A stretch of DNA of 64,000 nt, from assembly GCF_001463705.1 (NCBI RefSeq), contig NZ_BBWH01000034.1, positions 1-64,000 of the forward strand. Reading direction: 5' to 3'. Below, piece after piece: positions 32,113-41,183 of this stretch (position 1 is the stretch's first letter; each line of letters begins with the position of its first letter). The position numbers and the translations under genes are program-made. Source of the stretch: Aureimonas sp. AU12 (lineage in GTDB: Bacteria; Pseudomonadota; Alphaproteobacteria; Rhizobiales; Rhizobiaceae). The notes under the pieces were generated by a model, which was not told the DNA's origin, did no database searches, and saw only the letters and a list, made by a program, of their open reading frames with translations.

Positions 32113-33015
32113 ATGAACAGCATCCTCTTTCCCAAGCCCCGCGCCTTTGCCCGTGCGGTTCTTCCGGCGGCCTTCGCGGCAGCGCCCGAGACGGCGAGGC
32201 GCCGCGAGGCCGAACCCGCGTCGCGGGGCGAGGGCGGCCGGGCGCCGGAGCCCTCGATCGGGAACGCGGCCGGGAGCGGGGACACCGGCGCGGCGATCGA
32301 GCTGCGGGGCGTCGCCAAGCGCTTCGGCGACAAGACCGTCCTCTCGGCGATCGACCTCAACGTGCGGCCCGGCGAGTTCCTCGCCATCGTCGGGCGCTCG
32401 GGCTGCGGCAAGTCCACGCTGCTGCGCCTGCTGCTCGGGCTGGAGACGCCGGACGCCGGCACGATCCGCATCGGCGGCCAGACCCCGCGCGAGGCCGGCT
32501 CCATGGCCCGCTTCGTCTTCCAGGAGCCGCGCCTCCTGCCCTGGCAGCGGGTGGAGGCGAACGTGGCGCTCGGCGCCGACCGGCGCCTGCCTGCCGCCGA
32601 GCGCCAGCGTCTGGCGTGCGAGGCCCTGACGGAAGTCGGCCTCACCGATCGCGGCGGCGAGTGGCCCTCGGTGCTCTCGGGCGGCCAGCGCCAGCGCGTG
32701 GCGCTCGCCCGCGCCCTCGTCAGCCACCCCAAGGTGCTGGCCCTCGACGAGCCGCTCGGCGCGCTCGACGCGCTCACCCGCATCGAGATGCAGGGTTTCG
32801 TCGAGCGGGTCTGGCGCGAGCAGGGCTTCACCGCCGTCCTCGTCACCCACGACGTCTCGGAAGCCGTGGCGCTCGCCGACCGGATCGTGCTCGTCGAGGA
32901 CGGCGAGATCACGCTCGAAGAGCGCGTCGACCTGCCCCGCCCGCGCCGGCGCGGCTCGCCCGATGCCGCCGCGATCGAGGGCCGCATCCTGCAGCGGCTG
33001 CTGGCCCGCGCCTGA
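32113..33015 (+). CDS. ssuB: Alkanesulfonate ABC transporter ATP-binding protein
   Basis: A 300-aa ATPase. An unusual low-complexity N-terminal extension of about 60 residues precedes the ABC core, which begins [15 protein letters not shown]. Walker A is GRSGCGKST, the Q-loop is [13 protein letters not shown], the signature is [15 protein letters not shown], Walker B is [12 protein letters not shown], and the switch His is in VTHDVSEA. The FQEPRLLPW motif marks the nitrate/sulfonate/taurine subfamily. AAGG lies 9 nt upstream of the ATG; no later start with a good ribosome-binding site gives a core-only protein. Confidence 0.94.
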   Translation: MNSILFPKPRAFARAVLPAAFAAAPETARRREAEPASRGEGGRAPEPSIGNAAGSGDTGAAIELRGVAKRFGDKTVLSAIDLNVRPGEFLAIVGRSGCGKSTLLRLLLGLETPDAGTIRIGGQTPREAGSMARFVFQEPRLLPWQRVEANVALGADRRLPAAERQRLACEALTEVGLTDRGGEWPSVLSGGQRQRVALARALVSHPKVLALDEPLGALDALTRIEMQGFVERVWREQGFTAVLVTHDVSEAVALADRIVLVEDGEITLEERVDLPRPRRRGSPDAAAIEGRILQRLLARA

Positions 33016-33351
33016 CAGGCGGCACGCTCCGCGCATCCTGACCGGACGACCGTCGCCGACGCTCAACGAGCGTTCCGGCGATGCGTCGCGTGCCCACGCC
33101 GATGGCTCCTCGGCAAGGTTTGCCCTGTGGGCCCACATGACGGGCGTCCGCCGCCGCAAGCCGCCGAGGCGCCACGCCCCTGCCAACTTGCCTCCACATT
33201 GTCGTTGCGATAACGACCGTTTCAGCACCTATACGGCTCCTCTCATGAGCTTAGCGCCCGCATCGCTGCGGGTCCGCTCGCCCCTTGTCGTCTTTGGCCG
33301 GCTGCGCATTCGGCGCTGAGCCGCCGTCGCCGCCCGTTCCGGAGCCCTGGG
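33016..33351. other. Gap between ssuB and the MscS-type gene
   Basis: No gene seen. A strong hairpin (33051-33083), CGTCGCCGACGCTC-AAC-GAGCGT with a 2-nt bulge and then CGGCGATG, lies 36 nt after ssuB and could terminate it. A 6-bp inverted repeat GTCGTT-N5-AACGAC lies at 33201-33217 in a less GC-rich patch that may be the promoter of the channel gene. Confidence 0.5.
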
Positions 33352-33402
33352 ATCATCAAGCGCCGTCTCTCCCCCCCGCTCGTCCTCCTTCTCGTCCTCG
33401 TA

Positions 33403-35721
33403 ATGTCGGGATGGTCGACCCTCGCCGCCGCGCAGATGCTGCCGATCCCCGGGCTCGGCGGGCTGACGCGTTCCGCGGCCCCGGCGGCGAGCGAGCCGGC
33501 AGCGGGCGAGCCGATTGCCGGCGCTGCGGCCTCATCCGCAAGCGATCTCGAGGCGGTGCGCCGGGCGATCGCCGTGCTCGGCGACGAGGGCCGGCGCAGC
33601 GAACTGCTCGGCGAATTGCGCGCCCTCGAAACGGCTCTCGCCAGCGGCAAGGCGCCGGCGACAGCCGAGGGCGGATCACCGGCAGCGCCGGGCGAACCCG
33701 CCAAGGCCGGCGGCGAGGCCGCCGCACCGGAGGCCCCGGCGGCCGACTCCACCGCGCCGGTCATCGCCGAGGACGGGTTGATCGCGGCGATCTCGGCCAG
33801 CCTCTCGCAGACCGGCGACCTCTTCCGGACCTCGCCGCTCGCCCTGCCGATGGACGAGACGCTGGCGCGCGCCGGCGACGAGCTGGAGAGCCGGGCCGCC
33901 ACGAGCTTCGGCGGGCAGGCGACCCTCGACTTCCTCCTCTGGGCGCTGCCCGGTGGGCTGGGGATCTGCGCCATCACCTACGCGCTCTTCCGCAACGCGT
34001 GGCTACGCCAGCGCCGGCGTCTCGCCGTGCGCCCCACCGGATCGGGCTTTCAGATCCTGCGCCGCGTCCTGGTGCTCGTGCCCTTCGGCATCGCGCCCGT
34101 CCTCGTCATCGCCGGGCTCGCCTCGGCCTGGGCCTCGATCTTCGCCCTCGACGGACGGCAGGTGCAGCTCTTCCTGGCGCTGTTCTCGCCGCTCTTCGCC
34201 GCGCTCCTGTCGCGTCAGGTCGCCTATTACATCCTGCTCGGCCTCGGGCCGACGCGCGGCTGGCGGCTGGTGGGCTACGCGCAGAAGCGGCTGCTGCCCT
34301 GGGTCGGCACGCTGGCGGCGATCGCGGCGATCACCAATCTCCTGCGCGAATTCTCGATCCGGGTCGCCATCGGCATGAACGTCGCCGACATCGCGACGCT
34401 CGCCGCCGATCTCGCTCTGGCGCTCCTCACCGCCGCCTTCGTGCTGCGCCATCGTCTCACCATCCGCTCGCTGCTGCTGCGGGGCCGACGCGAGGGGCCG
34501 GAGGGCAGCAAGGCCTCGGGCGTCCTCTCCAGCGCGCTCCACATCCTCGCCACCTACTGGCACGTCGTGGCGCTGGCCTTCGTCTTCGCCAACATCCTCG
34601 CCCGGCTGATCGGCCTCGGGCGCGGCGACTTCATCCTCCAGAGCTCGGCGGCGCTGCTCTACATCGTCGGCGGTCTGGCCGTGCTGGCCTTCGCCAATGT
34701 CGGCTTCACCCGCCTGTCGGCCAACATGGCGCGCGGGCGCACCACGGTGCGCCGCGCCATCCTGCGACGCTATCTCGACATCTTCCACGTGCTCTTCCAG
34801 ATCGCCGTCGCCGCCTATGTCGTGGTGCGCTCGGTCGATGTCTGGGGCTTCGATCTCGGCGCATGGCTCCTCTCGGACGCCGGCCAGCGCTTCGTGCGCC
34901 CCTCGGTCTCGCTCATCCTCGTGCCGGCGGTGATCTACGCGGTGTGGACGACGATCGACACGGCAGTGACGCACAGCCTGGAGCCGACCGACAGCCGCGG
35001 GCGCCAGCGCAACCGCTCGGGGCGCCTGCGAACGCTCCTGCCGCTCCTGCGCAACCTCGTCTTCGTGGTGCTCGTGGTGGTCTCAGTGATCGCCATGCTC
35101 GCCAATATCGGCGTCGACGTCACGCCGCTGCTCGCCGGTGCCGGCGTCATCGGCCTCGCCTTCTCCTTCGGCGCCCAGCAGCTGGTGCAGGACGTCATCA
35201 CCGGCTTCTTCATCATCTTCGAGGACACGATCTCGGTCGGCGACGTCGTCACGGTGGGTGCCGTCACCGGCACGGTCGAAGGCCTGACGATCCGCACCGT
35301 GCGCATCCGCGACGGCAACGGCGCGCTGCATTCGATGCCGTTCAGCCAGCTGAAGGCGGTGCAGAACAATTCGCGCGGCTTCGGCATCTTTCCGGTGTCG
35401 ATCGGCCTCGCCTTCGGGGCCGATGCCGACCGGGCGATGGAGGTCATGGCCGAGGTCGGCCGCGAGATCCTGACCGACGAGGATCTGGGCGCCGACATGC
35501 TGGCGCCGATCGAGATCTGGGGCGTCGACGGCTTCACCCCCAACGGCGTCGTCCTCAAGGGCGCGATCCGCTGCAAGCCGCTGCAGCAATGGGGCGTCGG
35601 GCGCGAGTTCAACCGCCGCCTGAAGCGCCGGCTCGATGCCGAGGGCATCGACTTCTACGCCGCCGAACAGCGGGTCCAGTTCCAGGGACGGTTGCCGCAG
35701 GAGCCCGAGCCCGCCGTCTGA
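33403..35721 (+). CDS. Large MscS-family mechanosensitive channel
   Basis: At least 772 aa, an inner-membrane MscS-type channel of the long (YbiO/YnaI-like) class. An exported Ala/Pro-rich N-terminal domain (to about residue 175) is followed by many membrane segments. The MscS pore helix and beta domain are clear: TPLLAGAGVIGLAFSFGAQ, QQLVQDVITGFFIIFEDTISVGD and IRDGNGALHSMPFSQL. The first canonical start is the ATG at 33403, but it cuts into what looks like the signal peptide. Reading upstream in frame from ATC 33352 gives IIKRRLSPPLVLLLVLV, with GGAG 7 nt before. No ATG, GTG or TTG lies between the upstream stop (33211) and 33403. The true start is therefore probably earlier and non-canonical. 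Confidence 0.9.
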   Translation: MSGWSTLAAAQMLPIPGLGGLTRSAAPAASEPAAGEPIAGAAASSASDLEAVRRAIAVLGDEGRRSELLGELRALETALASGKAPATAEGGSPAAPGEPAKAGGEAAAPEAPAADSTAPVIAEDGLIAAISASLSQTGDLFRTSPLALPMDETLARAGDELESRAATSFGGQATLDFLLWALPGGLGICAITYALFRNAWLRQRRRLAVRPTGSGFQILRRVLVLVPFGIAPVLVIAGLASAWASIFALDGRQVQLFLALFSPLFAALLSRQVAYYILLGLGPTRGWRLVGYAQKRLLPWVGTLAAIAAITNLLREFSIRVAIGMNVADIATLAADLALALLTAAFVLRHRLTIRSLLLRGRREGPEGSKASGVLSSALHILATYWHVVALAFVFANILARLIGLGRGDFILQSSAALLYIVGGLAVLAFANVGFTRLSANMARGRTTVRRAILRRYLDIFHVLFQIAVAAYVVVRSVDVWGFDLGAWLLSDAGQRFVRPSVSLILVPAVIYAVWTTIDTAVTHSLEPTDSRGRQRNRSGRLRTLLPLLRNLVFVVLVVVSVIAMLANIGVDVTPLLAGAGVIGLAFSFGAQQLVQDVITGFFIIFEDTISVGDVVTVGAVTGTVEGLTIRTVRIRDGNGALHSMPFSQLKAVQNNSRGFGIFPVSIGLAFGADADRAMEVMAEVGREILTDEDLGADMLAPIEIWGVDGFTPNGVVLKGAIRCKPLQQWGVGREFNRRLKRRLDAEGIDFYAAEQRVQFQGRLPQEPEPAV

Positions 35722-35837
35722 GATGGCGCGCCGGCGGCTGTCGGTTGGTCGGCCACATCACCCGCACGGGAGCCGCGTGGCCATGGCTTCGGCGCGAGGC
35801 TCCCAGAACGCCGCCGCCGCGTGCAAAGCCACCGGGA

Positions 35838-36077
35838 TCAGGGGGTGGGCTGGTCTTCTGGCGCCGCCGTCTCGTCCGTTGCGCCGGCCGCAGGCCGCAG
35901 ATGATCGAACGCGCCGTCCTGCGCCATCCGGGCGATCGCCGCATTGAACTCGGCCGCCGCGATGATCTCGCGGCTTTCGTCCGGGATCAGCCCGACGAAG
36001 CTGCCGGGCAGGTCGCCGGCCGGCGCCTCGTCGGCGGGCCGCACTGGCGCGGGGTTCTCGGGGTCGGTCTCGCCCAT
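35838..36077 (-). CDS. Small acidic hypothetical protein (79 aa)
   Basis: A 79-residue acidic, Pro-rich protein, MGETDPENPAPVRPADEAPAG..., with a likely folded centre GSFVGLIPDESREIIAAAEFNAAIARMAQDGAFDHLR and disordered ends. It has no signal or membrane segment. The ATG at 36077 has an AAAGA-type site about 9 nt upstream; a TTG five codons earlier also fits. It faces the MscS gene convergently. The central helix argues for a real gene. Function unknown. Confidence 0.5.
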   Translation of the reverse strand: MGETDPENPAPVRPADEAPAGDLPGSFVGLIPDESREIIAAAEFNAAIARMAQDGAFDHLRPAAGATDETAAPEDQPTP

Positions 36078-36170
36078 CCGTGGATCTTTCAAACCTTGCG
36101 CTGCGTGCGGGGGCCGATCCGGCCTCCAGCGCTCTCGTGCCGTGCAGCCGATCCTACCGCATCGTGTCGC

Positions 36171-37229
36171 TCAGAGCGACAAGGCGCGACGCAGCGCCGC
36201 GTGCTTGGCGGCATTGAAGCGGCGGGCGATTTGCGTGTCGGCGGGGAACGTGTCGAACCCGTGGAACGCCCCGGTGACGACATTCAGCTCGACCGGAACG
36301 CCCGACGCCTTCAAGTGATCGGCATAGGCGATGCTCTCCTCGAGGAAGAGGTCGATCGAGCCGACGCCGATGAAGGCCGGCGGCAGGCCTGAAAGATCGC
36401 GCGTGCGGGCCGGCACGGCCTGCGCCGGAACCGACCGGCGGCCGGGCGTCTCGCCGAGGAAGGAGGCCCAGCCGAAGCGATTGGACGGGGCGGTCCAGCC
36501 GATCACGCCGAGTGGCGCCGGCACGGATCGCGAACTGCCCGTCCGGTCGTCGAGCATGGGGTAGACGAGAAGCTGGAACGCCAGCGGCGGCAACTCGCCG
36601 CGATCGCGCGCCGCGATGGCGAGGAGTGCCGCATGCCCGCCGCCGGCGCTCTCGCCCATCACCGCGATGCGCGCCGGATCGACGCCGGCGGTGCCGGCAT
36701 GGGCGTGCAGCCAACGCAGTGCGGCGTAGGTGTCCTCGGTGGATCCGGCAAAGCTCGTCTCGGGGGCGAGGCGATACTCGACGGCGAGGATGGTGCAGTC
36801 GAGATCGCGCGCCAGCCCCTGCAGGTCCGCGACCGCGCCCGCCGCCGACCCGAGGACGAAGCCGCCGCCATGCAGGTGGACGATCCCGGGGCGGCTGGCG
36901 CCCGGCTTGGCGTTGATGAGATAGACGGTGACGCCCGGCTGCCCGTCGGCGCCGGGAACGGTGAGCGGCACGAAGGGCACGTCGGGCGAGGGCGGGCGCA
37001 CGGCCGAGGCCATCTGCCGACGCAATGCCGGAAGGCTTTCCACTGACAGCGGCGGCATCTCGTAGGTCAGTTTCTGGATCTGCCGGGCCGCCGGCCGCAA
37101 TTCGGGATCGACGAACCAGAAGGGATCGGCGGCCTCGGGCGCCTGCGCAGCGGCCGGGGCGGCCACGGTCGCGGCGAGCGCCGCACAGAGGGCTGCGAAG
37201 GCGAGGTCGCGGCGCGTGAGGCTCGTCAT
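36171..37229 (-). CDS. Exported alpha/beta-hydrolase (HSL-type esterase)
   Basis: A 352-aa esterase/lipase of the hormone-sensitive-lipase-like family. The N-terminus MTSLTRRDLAFAALCAALAATVA is a twin-arginine-like signal with cleavage near AAAQA, so it is probably periplasmic. The oxyanion motif HLHGGGFVLGS is followed by the nucleophile elbow GESAGGG. The catalytic Asp is expected in GSIDLFLEES and His in GAFHGFD. GGAGAG lies about 9 nt upstream of the ATG. Substrate unknown; such enzymes hydrolyse short acyl esters. It is a single gene. Confidence 0.92.
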   Translation of the reverse strand: MTSLTRRDLAFAALCAALAATVAAPAAAQAPEAADPFWFVDPELRPAARQIQKLTYEMPPLSVESLPALRRQMASAVRPPSPDVPFVPLTVPGADGQPGVTVYLINAKPGASRPGIVHLHGGGFVLGSAAGAVADLQGLARDLDCTILAVEYRLAPETSFAGSTEDTYAALRWLHAHAGTAGVDPARIAVMGESAGGGHAALLAIAARDRGELPPLAFQLLVYPMLDDRTGSSRSVPAPLGVIGWTAPSNRFGWASFLGETPGRRSVPAQAVPARTRDLSGLPPAFIGVGSIDLFLEESIAYADHLKASGVPVELNVVTGAFHGFDTFPADTQIARRFNAAKHAALRRALSL

Positions 37230-37447
37230 CCCGGTCTCTCCAAGGCGCGGCGCGAGCCGGCGGGGCGCACCGGATACGACGGCGCGCGGGACGGGGATAG
37301 GGGGCGCGGCGAAACGGTCGTGTCGAGGTCGGAGCAAGTGCGTGGGGTGCCGCGTGAATCGAACGCGGCACCGAACCCCGAACCCTCCGGCGAACCGAGG
37401 ATCTCGGGACGGGCTCCGGCGACGTGGCGCCGTCGGAACCCGGATCG

Positions 37448-37801
37448 TCAGTTGGCGTAGACGGGCAGCTTGGCGAGCTCGGCGGCCGAGATGTCGACCG
37501 TGATCACGCCGTTGCTCGACTTGAAGCGTTCGAGTGGCACGATGTACTTCATCTCGGAATTCTCCGCGTCGATGACGAGGGCCGACGGACCCGCCTCGGC
37601 GGTGCCGACGACCTTCTCGATGTCGCCGAGTCGCGTGCCGGCCGCATCGGTGATCGCGAGCTTTTCCAGCTTGCCGACCGTGAGGCCGAAGGGCTGAACG
37701 ACGACGTCGCTCTTCAGCTCGACGACGGTCACGACCTGTGCGGAGGCGGTGGATACGAGAGAGCCGGCAAGGATCGAGGCGGCGACGAGGATGGCTTTCA
37801 T
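37448..37801 (-). CDS. Exported PRC-barrel-like protein
   Basis: A 117-aa protein with a signal peptide (MKAILVAASILAGSLVSTASA, cleavage about residue 21). The mature part shows a strand-rich pattern with DAAGTRLGDIEKVVGTAEAGPSALVIDAE. This is the usual PRC-barrel signature of a G-x-x-L/I-G-x-I/V-xx-V/L core followed by a hydrophobic strand. Small exported PRC-barrel proteins are common in this class of bacteria; their ligands are unknown. AGGAG lies 7 nt upstream of the ATG. It is a single gene. Confidence 0.75.
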   Translation of the reverse strand: MKAILVAASILAGSLVSTASAQVVTVVELKSDVVVQPFGLTVGKLEKLAITDAAGTRLGDIEKVVGTAEAGPSALVIDAENSEMKYIVPLERFKSSNGVITVDISAAELAKLPVYAN

Positions 37802-38213
37802 GATGGTCTCCTATAGGGACGATGGCCGTTCAACCGCCCGGTCGGAGCATTCGTTCCTGCGGTCTGGGGAAAAGAGGCGTGATCGGGACCGGATCGGGCC
37901 TGCGAGCACCGAGTGCCTGTGTGCGCCGCCGGGATGCGGGTCGCGCAGCCCGCCCGGCAGCGGCAAGACGCGGAGGCGGCAGCGCTTTTCGCGTTTCTGG
38001 AACCCTGGCGAAGCGGCACACGCCCTTGCCGCGTCGCCGGCCGCTCTGGTGCGTTGCACAATGCGCATGCACCGTCGGTCTCTGCCGGACCTCCGAGCGA
38101 TCTGAAAACGAATTTCATGAACGTGGGATTTCCCGACATTCTATTGACGTTTATGCGCGCCTGTCTCAACCTGCGTAAATGAATTACGTCGCCTCGCAGG
38201 GACTGTCGCGCAT
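37802..38213. promoter_or_regulatory. Control region upstream of the Gfo/CUT1 operon
   Basis: No gene is supported; the many overlapping short frames are low-complexity. From about 38100 the DNA becomes less GC-rich and likely contains the promoter of the rightward sugar operon; a TTGACG lies near 38144. A clean inverted repeat at 38174-38188 is listed separately. Confidence 0.45.
38174..38188. promoter_or_regulatory. Candidate operator CGTAA-N5-TTACG
   Basis: A perfect 5-bp inverted repeat, CGTAA (38174-38178) and TTACG (38184-38188), with spacer ATGAA. It lies 26 nt before the ATG of the first gene of the sugar operon, in an AT-richer patch. The size and position suit a dimeric repressor. 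No regulator gene is adjacent. Confidence 0.4.
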
Positions 38214-39371
38214 ATGAGAGTTGGCATCGTCGGCCTGGGCTTTCGACTCGGCTATCTCGGCTACGTCTTCGATGCCGTCCACGAGGGATTCGAGATCGCC
38301 GGCTATGTCGATCCCGAGCCGGCGGGCCTTGCCGATCTCGCCGCCAAGACCGTGTCTGCCGGCAAGGCCTACGGGTCGGTGGCCGACCTCATCGCCAATG
38401 AGCGCCTCGATCTCCTGATGGTCGGCTCGCCCAACCATCTTCATCTCGATCACATCCGCCAGGGGCTGGAAGCCGGGCTGAAGGTGTTCTGCGAGAAGCC
38501 CGTCGTCACCACGATCGCGGAGAGCCTGGAGCTCGCCGCGCTGATGGCGCGCTTCGGCCACGAGCGGCTGATGGTCGGCCTCGTGCTGCGCTATTCGCCG
38601 ATGTATCGCGACCTTCTCGCCGCGCAGGCCGCCGGCACGCTCGGCCAGATCGTCTCGATCGAGGCGTCCGAGCATATCGAGCCCTATCACGGCGCCTTCT
38701 TCATGCGCGACTGGCGCCGCTACGCCCGCTATTCCGGCAGCTTCATGCTGGAGAAGTGCTGCCACGACCTCGATCTCTACAACGGCGTCGTCGGCGCCCG
38801 GCCCGAGCGGGTGGCGAGCTTCGGCGGCCGCAAGAGCTTCGTGCCCGCCAACGATCCCGCGCTCGAGGGCGTCAACGATCTCGAACTCTTCCACCGCAAG
38901 AAGAGCGGCTGGATGGGCTCCGACAAGGTTTTCGACGGCGACGGCGACATCGTCGACTATCAGGTCGCCATCGTCGAATACGCCAACGGCGTCGGCCTCA
39001 ACTTCCATACCAATCTCAACGTCCCCGACCAGTTCCGCCGCTTCTGCGTCATGGGCTCGCGCGGCATGGCCGAGGGCGACTTCATCCGCGGCTTCCTGCA
39101 GGTGCACGAGAGCCTGAGCGGCGCCAAGGTGGTCGACAAGACCTATTCGGCCACCGCCCTGTCGCAGCATTACGGCGCCGACGAGCAGATGGCGGCCGAT
39201 CTCGTCGCCCACGTCCTCCAAGACGCGCCGCTGCCGGTTTCCACCCTCAACGCGCTGGAGGCGGGCATCCTGGCGCTGGCGATGGACGAGGCGCGCACCA
39301 CGCGCTCGGTGGTGGACCTTCGCCCGGTCTGGGACCGGTTCGACGAGGCGCTCCTAGCGCGTGCGGCTTGA
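38214..39371 (+). CDS. Gfo/Idh/MocA-family oxidoreductase
   Basis: A 385-aa NAD(P)-dependent dehydrogenase. The Rossmann start is MRVGIVGLGFRLGYLGY, and the conserved cofactor/catalytic motif CEKPVVT lies near residue 97. The C-terminal domain begins around VGLVLRYSPMYRDL. Family members oxidise sugars, inositols or sugar acids. As first gene of an operon with a CUT1 importer it probably oxidises the imported sugar or a derivative. It ends 13 nt before the permease ATG at 39385. Substrate cannot be assigned. Confidence 0.93.
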   Translation: MRVGIVGLGFRLGYLGYVFDAVHEGFEIAGYVDPEPAGLADLAAKTVSAGKAYGSVADLIANERLDLLMVGSPNHLHLDHIRQGLEAGLKVFCEKPVVTTIAESLELAALMARFGHERLMVGLVLRYSPMYRDLLAAQAAGTLGQIVSIEASEHIEPYHGAFFMRDWRRYARYSGSFMLEKCCHDLDLYNGVVGARPERVASFGGRKSFVPANDPALEGVNDLELFHRKKSGWMGSDKVFDGDGDIVDYQVAIVEYANGVGLNFHTNLNVPDQFRRFCVMGSRGMAEGDFIRGFLQVHESLSGAKVVDKTYSATALSQHYGADEQMAADLVAHVLQDAPLPVSTLNALEAGILALAMDEARTTRSVVDLRPVWDRFDEALLARAA

Positions 39372-39384
39372 GCGCGGGGCGGGG

Positions 39385-40269
39385 ATGAGCGTCCAGCGCA
39401 GCACCGTCCTCTTCGCCTGGCTGCTCTTGGCTCCGGCGCTCCTCTACGTCACGGTGATCGTCGCCTATCCGCTGGTGCAGACCTTCATCCTCTCCTTCAC
39501 CGACGCCTCGCTGAAGCGCACCACCGAATGGGTGGGCACCGACAATTACGAGCGCATCTTCAACGCCACCTTCGCCACCGTCATCGGCCGCACCTTCCTG
39601 TGGACCTTCTTCTCGGTGGTGCTGAAGATGGGCATCGGCATCTTCGGCGCCGCGATGCTCAACGCCGCGGTGCCCGGCCGCGCCCTGTTCCGCCTCCTCA
39701 CCATGCCGCCCTGGATCGTGCCGATGGCCATCGGCATCTTCATGTGGGGCTGGATGTACAACGGCCAGTTCGGCATGATTTCGGGGCTCCTGCAGAACTT
39801 CGGCATCACCGACGGGCCCGTCGCCTTCCTCGCCCAAGGGCGCACCGCCTTCTGGGCCACCGTCGTCACCGACGTCTGGATCGGCGTGCCGCTCGTGACG
39901 CTCTACATGCTGGCGGCGATGCAGTCGGTGCCGCAGGATCTCTACGAGGCCGCCTGGACCGACGGGGCCGGGCGCTTCTACCGCTTCCGCCGCATCACCC
40001 TGCCGCTCATCGTGCCCGCCATCATCACCATGTCGATGCTCTCGCTCATCGCCACGTTCAATTCCTTCGACATCATCTGGATCCTGACGCGCGGCGGCCC
40101 GAGCGGCACCACCACGACGATGATCATCGACACCTATTCCACCGCCATCGGCTCGAAGCGCTACGGCGAGGGCGCCGCCCGCGCGGTGATGATCTGCCTG
40201 TTCCTGTCGGTCTTCTGCTTCGCCTATTTCCGCCTCGTCAGCCGCCTGTCCGGGGGAATGAAGCGATGA
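39385..40269 (+). CDS. CUT1 sugar ABC transporter permease (MalF/UgpA type)
   Basis: A 294-aa inner-membrane permease with six hydrophobic segments. The N-terminus FAWLLLAPALLYVTVIVAYPLVQTFILSF is typical of MalF/UgpA proteins. The EAA loop is YEAAWTDGAGRFYRFRRITLP. It couples to the second permease by a 4-nt overlap (ATGA). I prefer the ATG at 39385 over a GTG at 39361 that overlaps the previous gene. Substrate: an oligosaccharide, sugar acid or polyol, not defined. Confidence 0.94.
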   Translation: MSVQRSTVLFAWLLLAPALLYVTVIVAYPLVQTFILSFTDASLKRTTEWVGTDNYERIFNATFATVIGRTFLWTFFSVVLKMGIGIFGAAMLNAAVPGRALFRLLTMPPWIVPMAIGIFMWGWMYNGQFGMISGLLQNFGITDGPVAFLAQGRTAFWATVVTDVWIGVPLVTLYMLAAMQSVPQDLYEAAWTDGAGRFYRFRRITLPLIVPAIITMSMLSLIATFNSFDIIWILTRGGPSGTTTTMIIDTYSTAIGSKRYGEGAARAVMICLFLSVFCFAYFRLVSRLSGGMKR

Positions 40270-41123
40270 ACCGGTCGACGATGATCAACCGCTACCGCTG
40301 GTACGAGCTGGTCGGCATCTATGCCGGCATCGCGGTCTTTCTCGCCTTCATCCTGGCGCCCTTCGTCGAGGGTTTCCTCGTCTCGCTCAAACCCCTGTCG
40401 CTGCTCTTCTCCTCGCCCTACCGGTTCTGGCCCGAGAACGGATCGTTCGATGCCTACCGCACGATGTGGACGAGCGTGCCGGGCTTCGGCTGGTACATCT
40501 TCAACTCGTTCTTCATCTCGCTCACCGTCACCGCCGTGGTGCTCGTGCTCGTGGTGCCCGCGGCCTACGCCTTCGCGCGCTTCGAGTTTCGCGGCAGCGG
40601 GCCGCTTCTGGCCTCGTTCCTGGCGGTCAACATGTTCTCCGGCGCGGTGCTCCTGATCCCGCTGTTCCGGCTGATGCGCACGCTCGGCGTCCTCAACACC
40701 TATCTGGCGATGATCGTGCCGGGCGTCGCCTTCCTCATCCCCACGGCGATCTGGCTCCTGCGCACCTACATGATGCGCATTCCGCGCGAGCTGGACGAGG
40801 CTGCCTACATGGACGGCGCCGGCACGCTCTACACGCTGCGCCGCGTCATCCTGCCGATCGCCATGCCCGGCATCACCGTGGTCGCCATCACCACCTTCAT
40901 CGGCGCCTATGCCCAGCAGTTCATCTACGCCCTGACCTTCAACTCGAAGACCGAATACATGCCGCTGCCGGTGGGCCTCTTCGCCTATTTCGGCAAGCAG
41001 GAGGTGATCTGGAACGAGCTGATGGCGGCGAGCTTCGTGGGCATCGCGCCCGCCATGGTCCTGATCTTCTTCATGCAGCGCTATCTCGTGGCGGGTCTCA
41101 CCGCCGGCGCGGTGAAGCAGTAG
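40266..41123 (+). CDS. CUT1 sugar ABC transporter permease (MalG/UgpE type)
   Basis: A 285-aa permease with six hydrophobic segments. The conserved PAAYAFARFEFRG segment follows the second helix and the EAA loop is DEAAYMDGAGTLYTLRRVILP. These are standard features of MalG-type subunits. It begins in overlap with the first permease and is followed by the binding-protein gene. The gene order (dehydrogenase, two permeases, binding protein, ATPase) differs from the more common binding-protein-first order. Confidence 0.94.
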   Translation: MNRSTMINRYRWYELVGIYAGIAVFLAFILAPFVEGFLVSLKPLSLLFSSPYRFWPENGSFDAYRTMWTSVPGFGWYIFNSFFISLTVTAVVLVLVVPAAYAFARFEFRGSGPLLASFLAVNMFSGAVLLIPLFRLMRTLGVLNTYLAMIVPGVAFLIPTAIWLLRTYMMRIPRELDEAAYMDGAGTLYTLRRVILPIAMPGITVVAITTFIGAYAQQFIYALTFNSKTEYMPLPVGLFAYFGKQEVIWNELMAASFVGIAPAMVLIFFMQRYLVAGLTAGAVKQ

Positions 41124-41183
41124 AGCCGCCCAAGCCCTGAACCCCCCTTTCCCCTCAACACAAGCCGAACGGGATCCCGCGCC

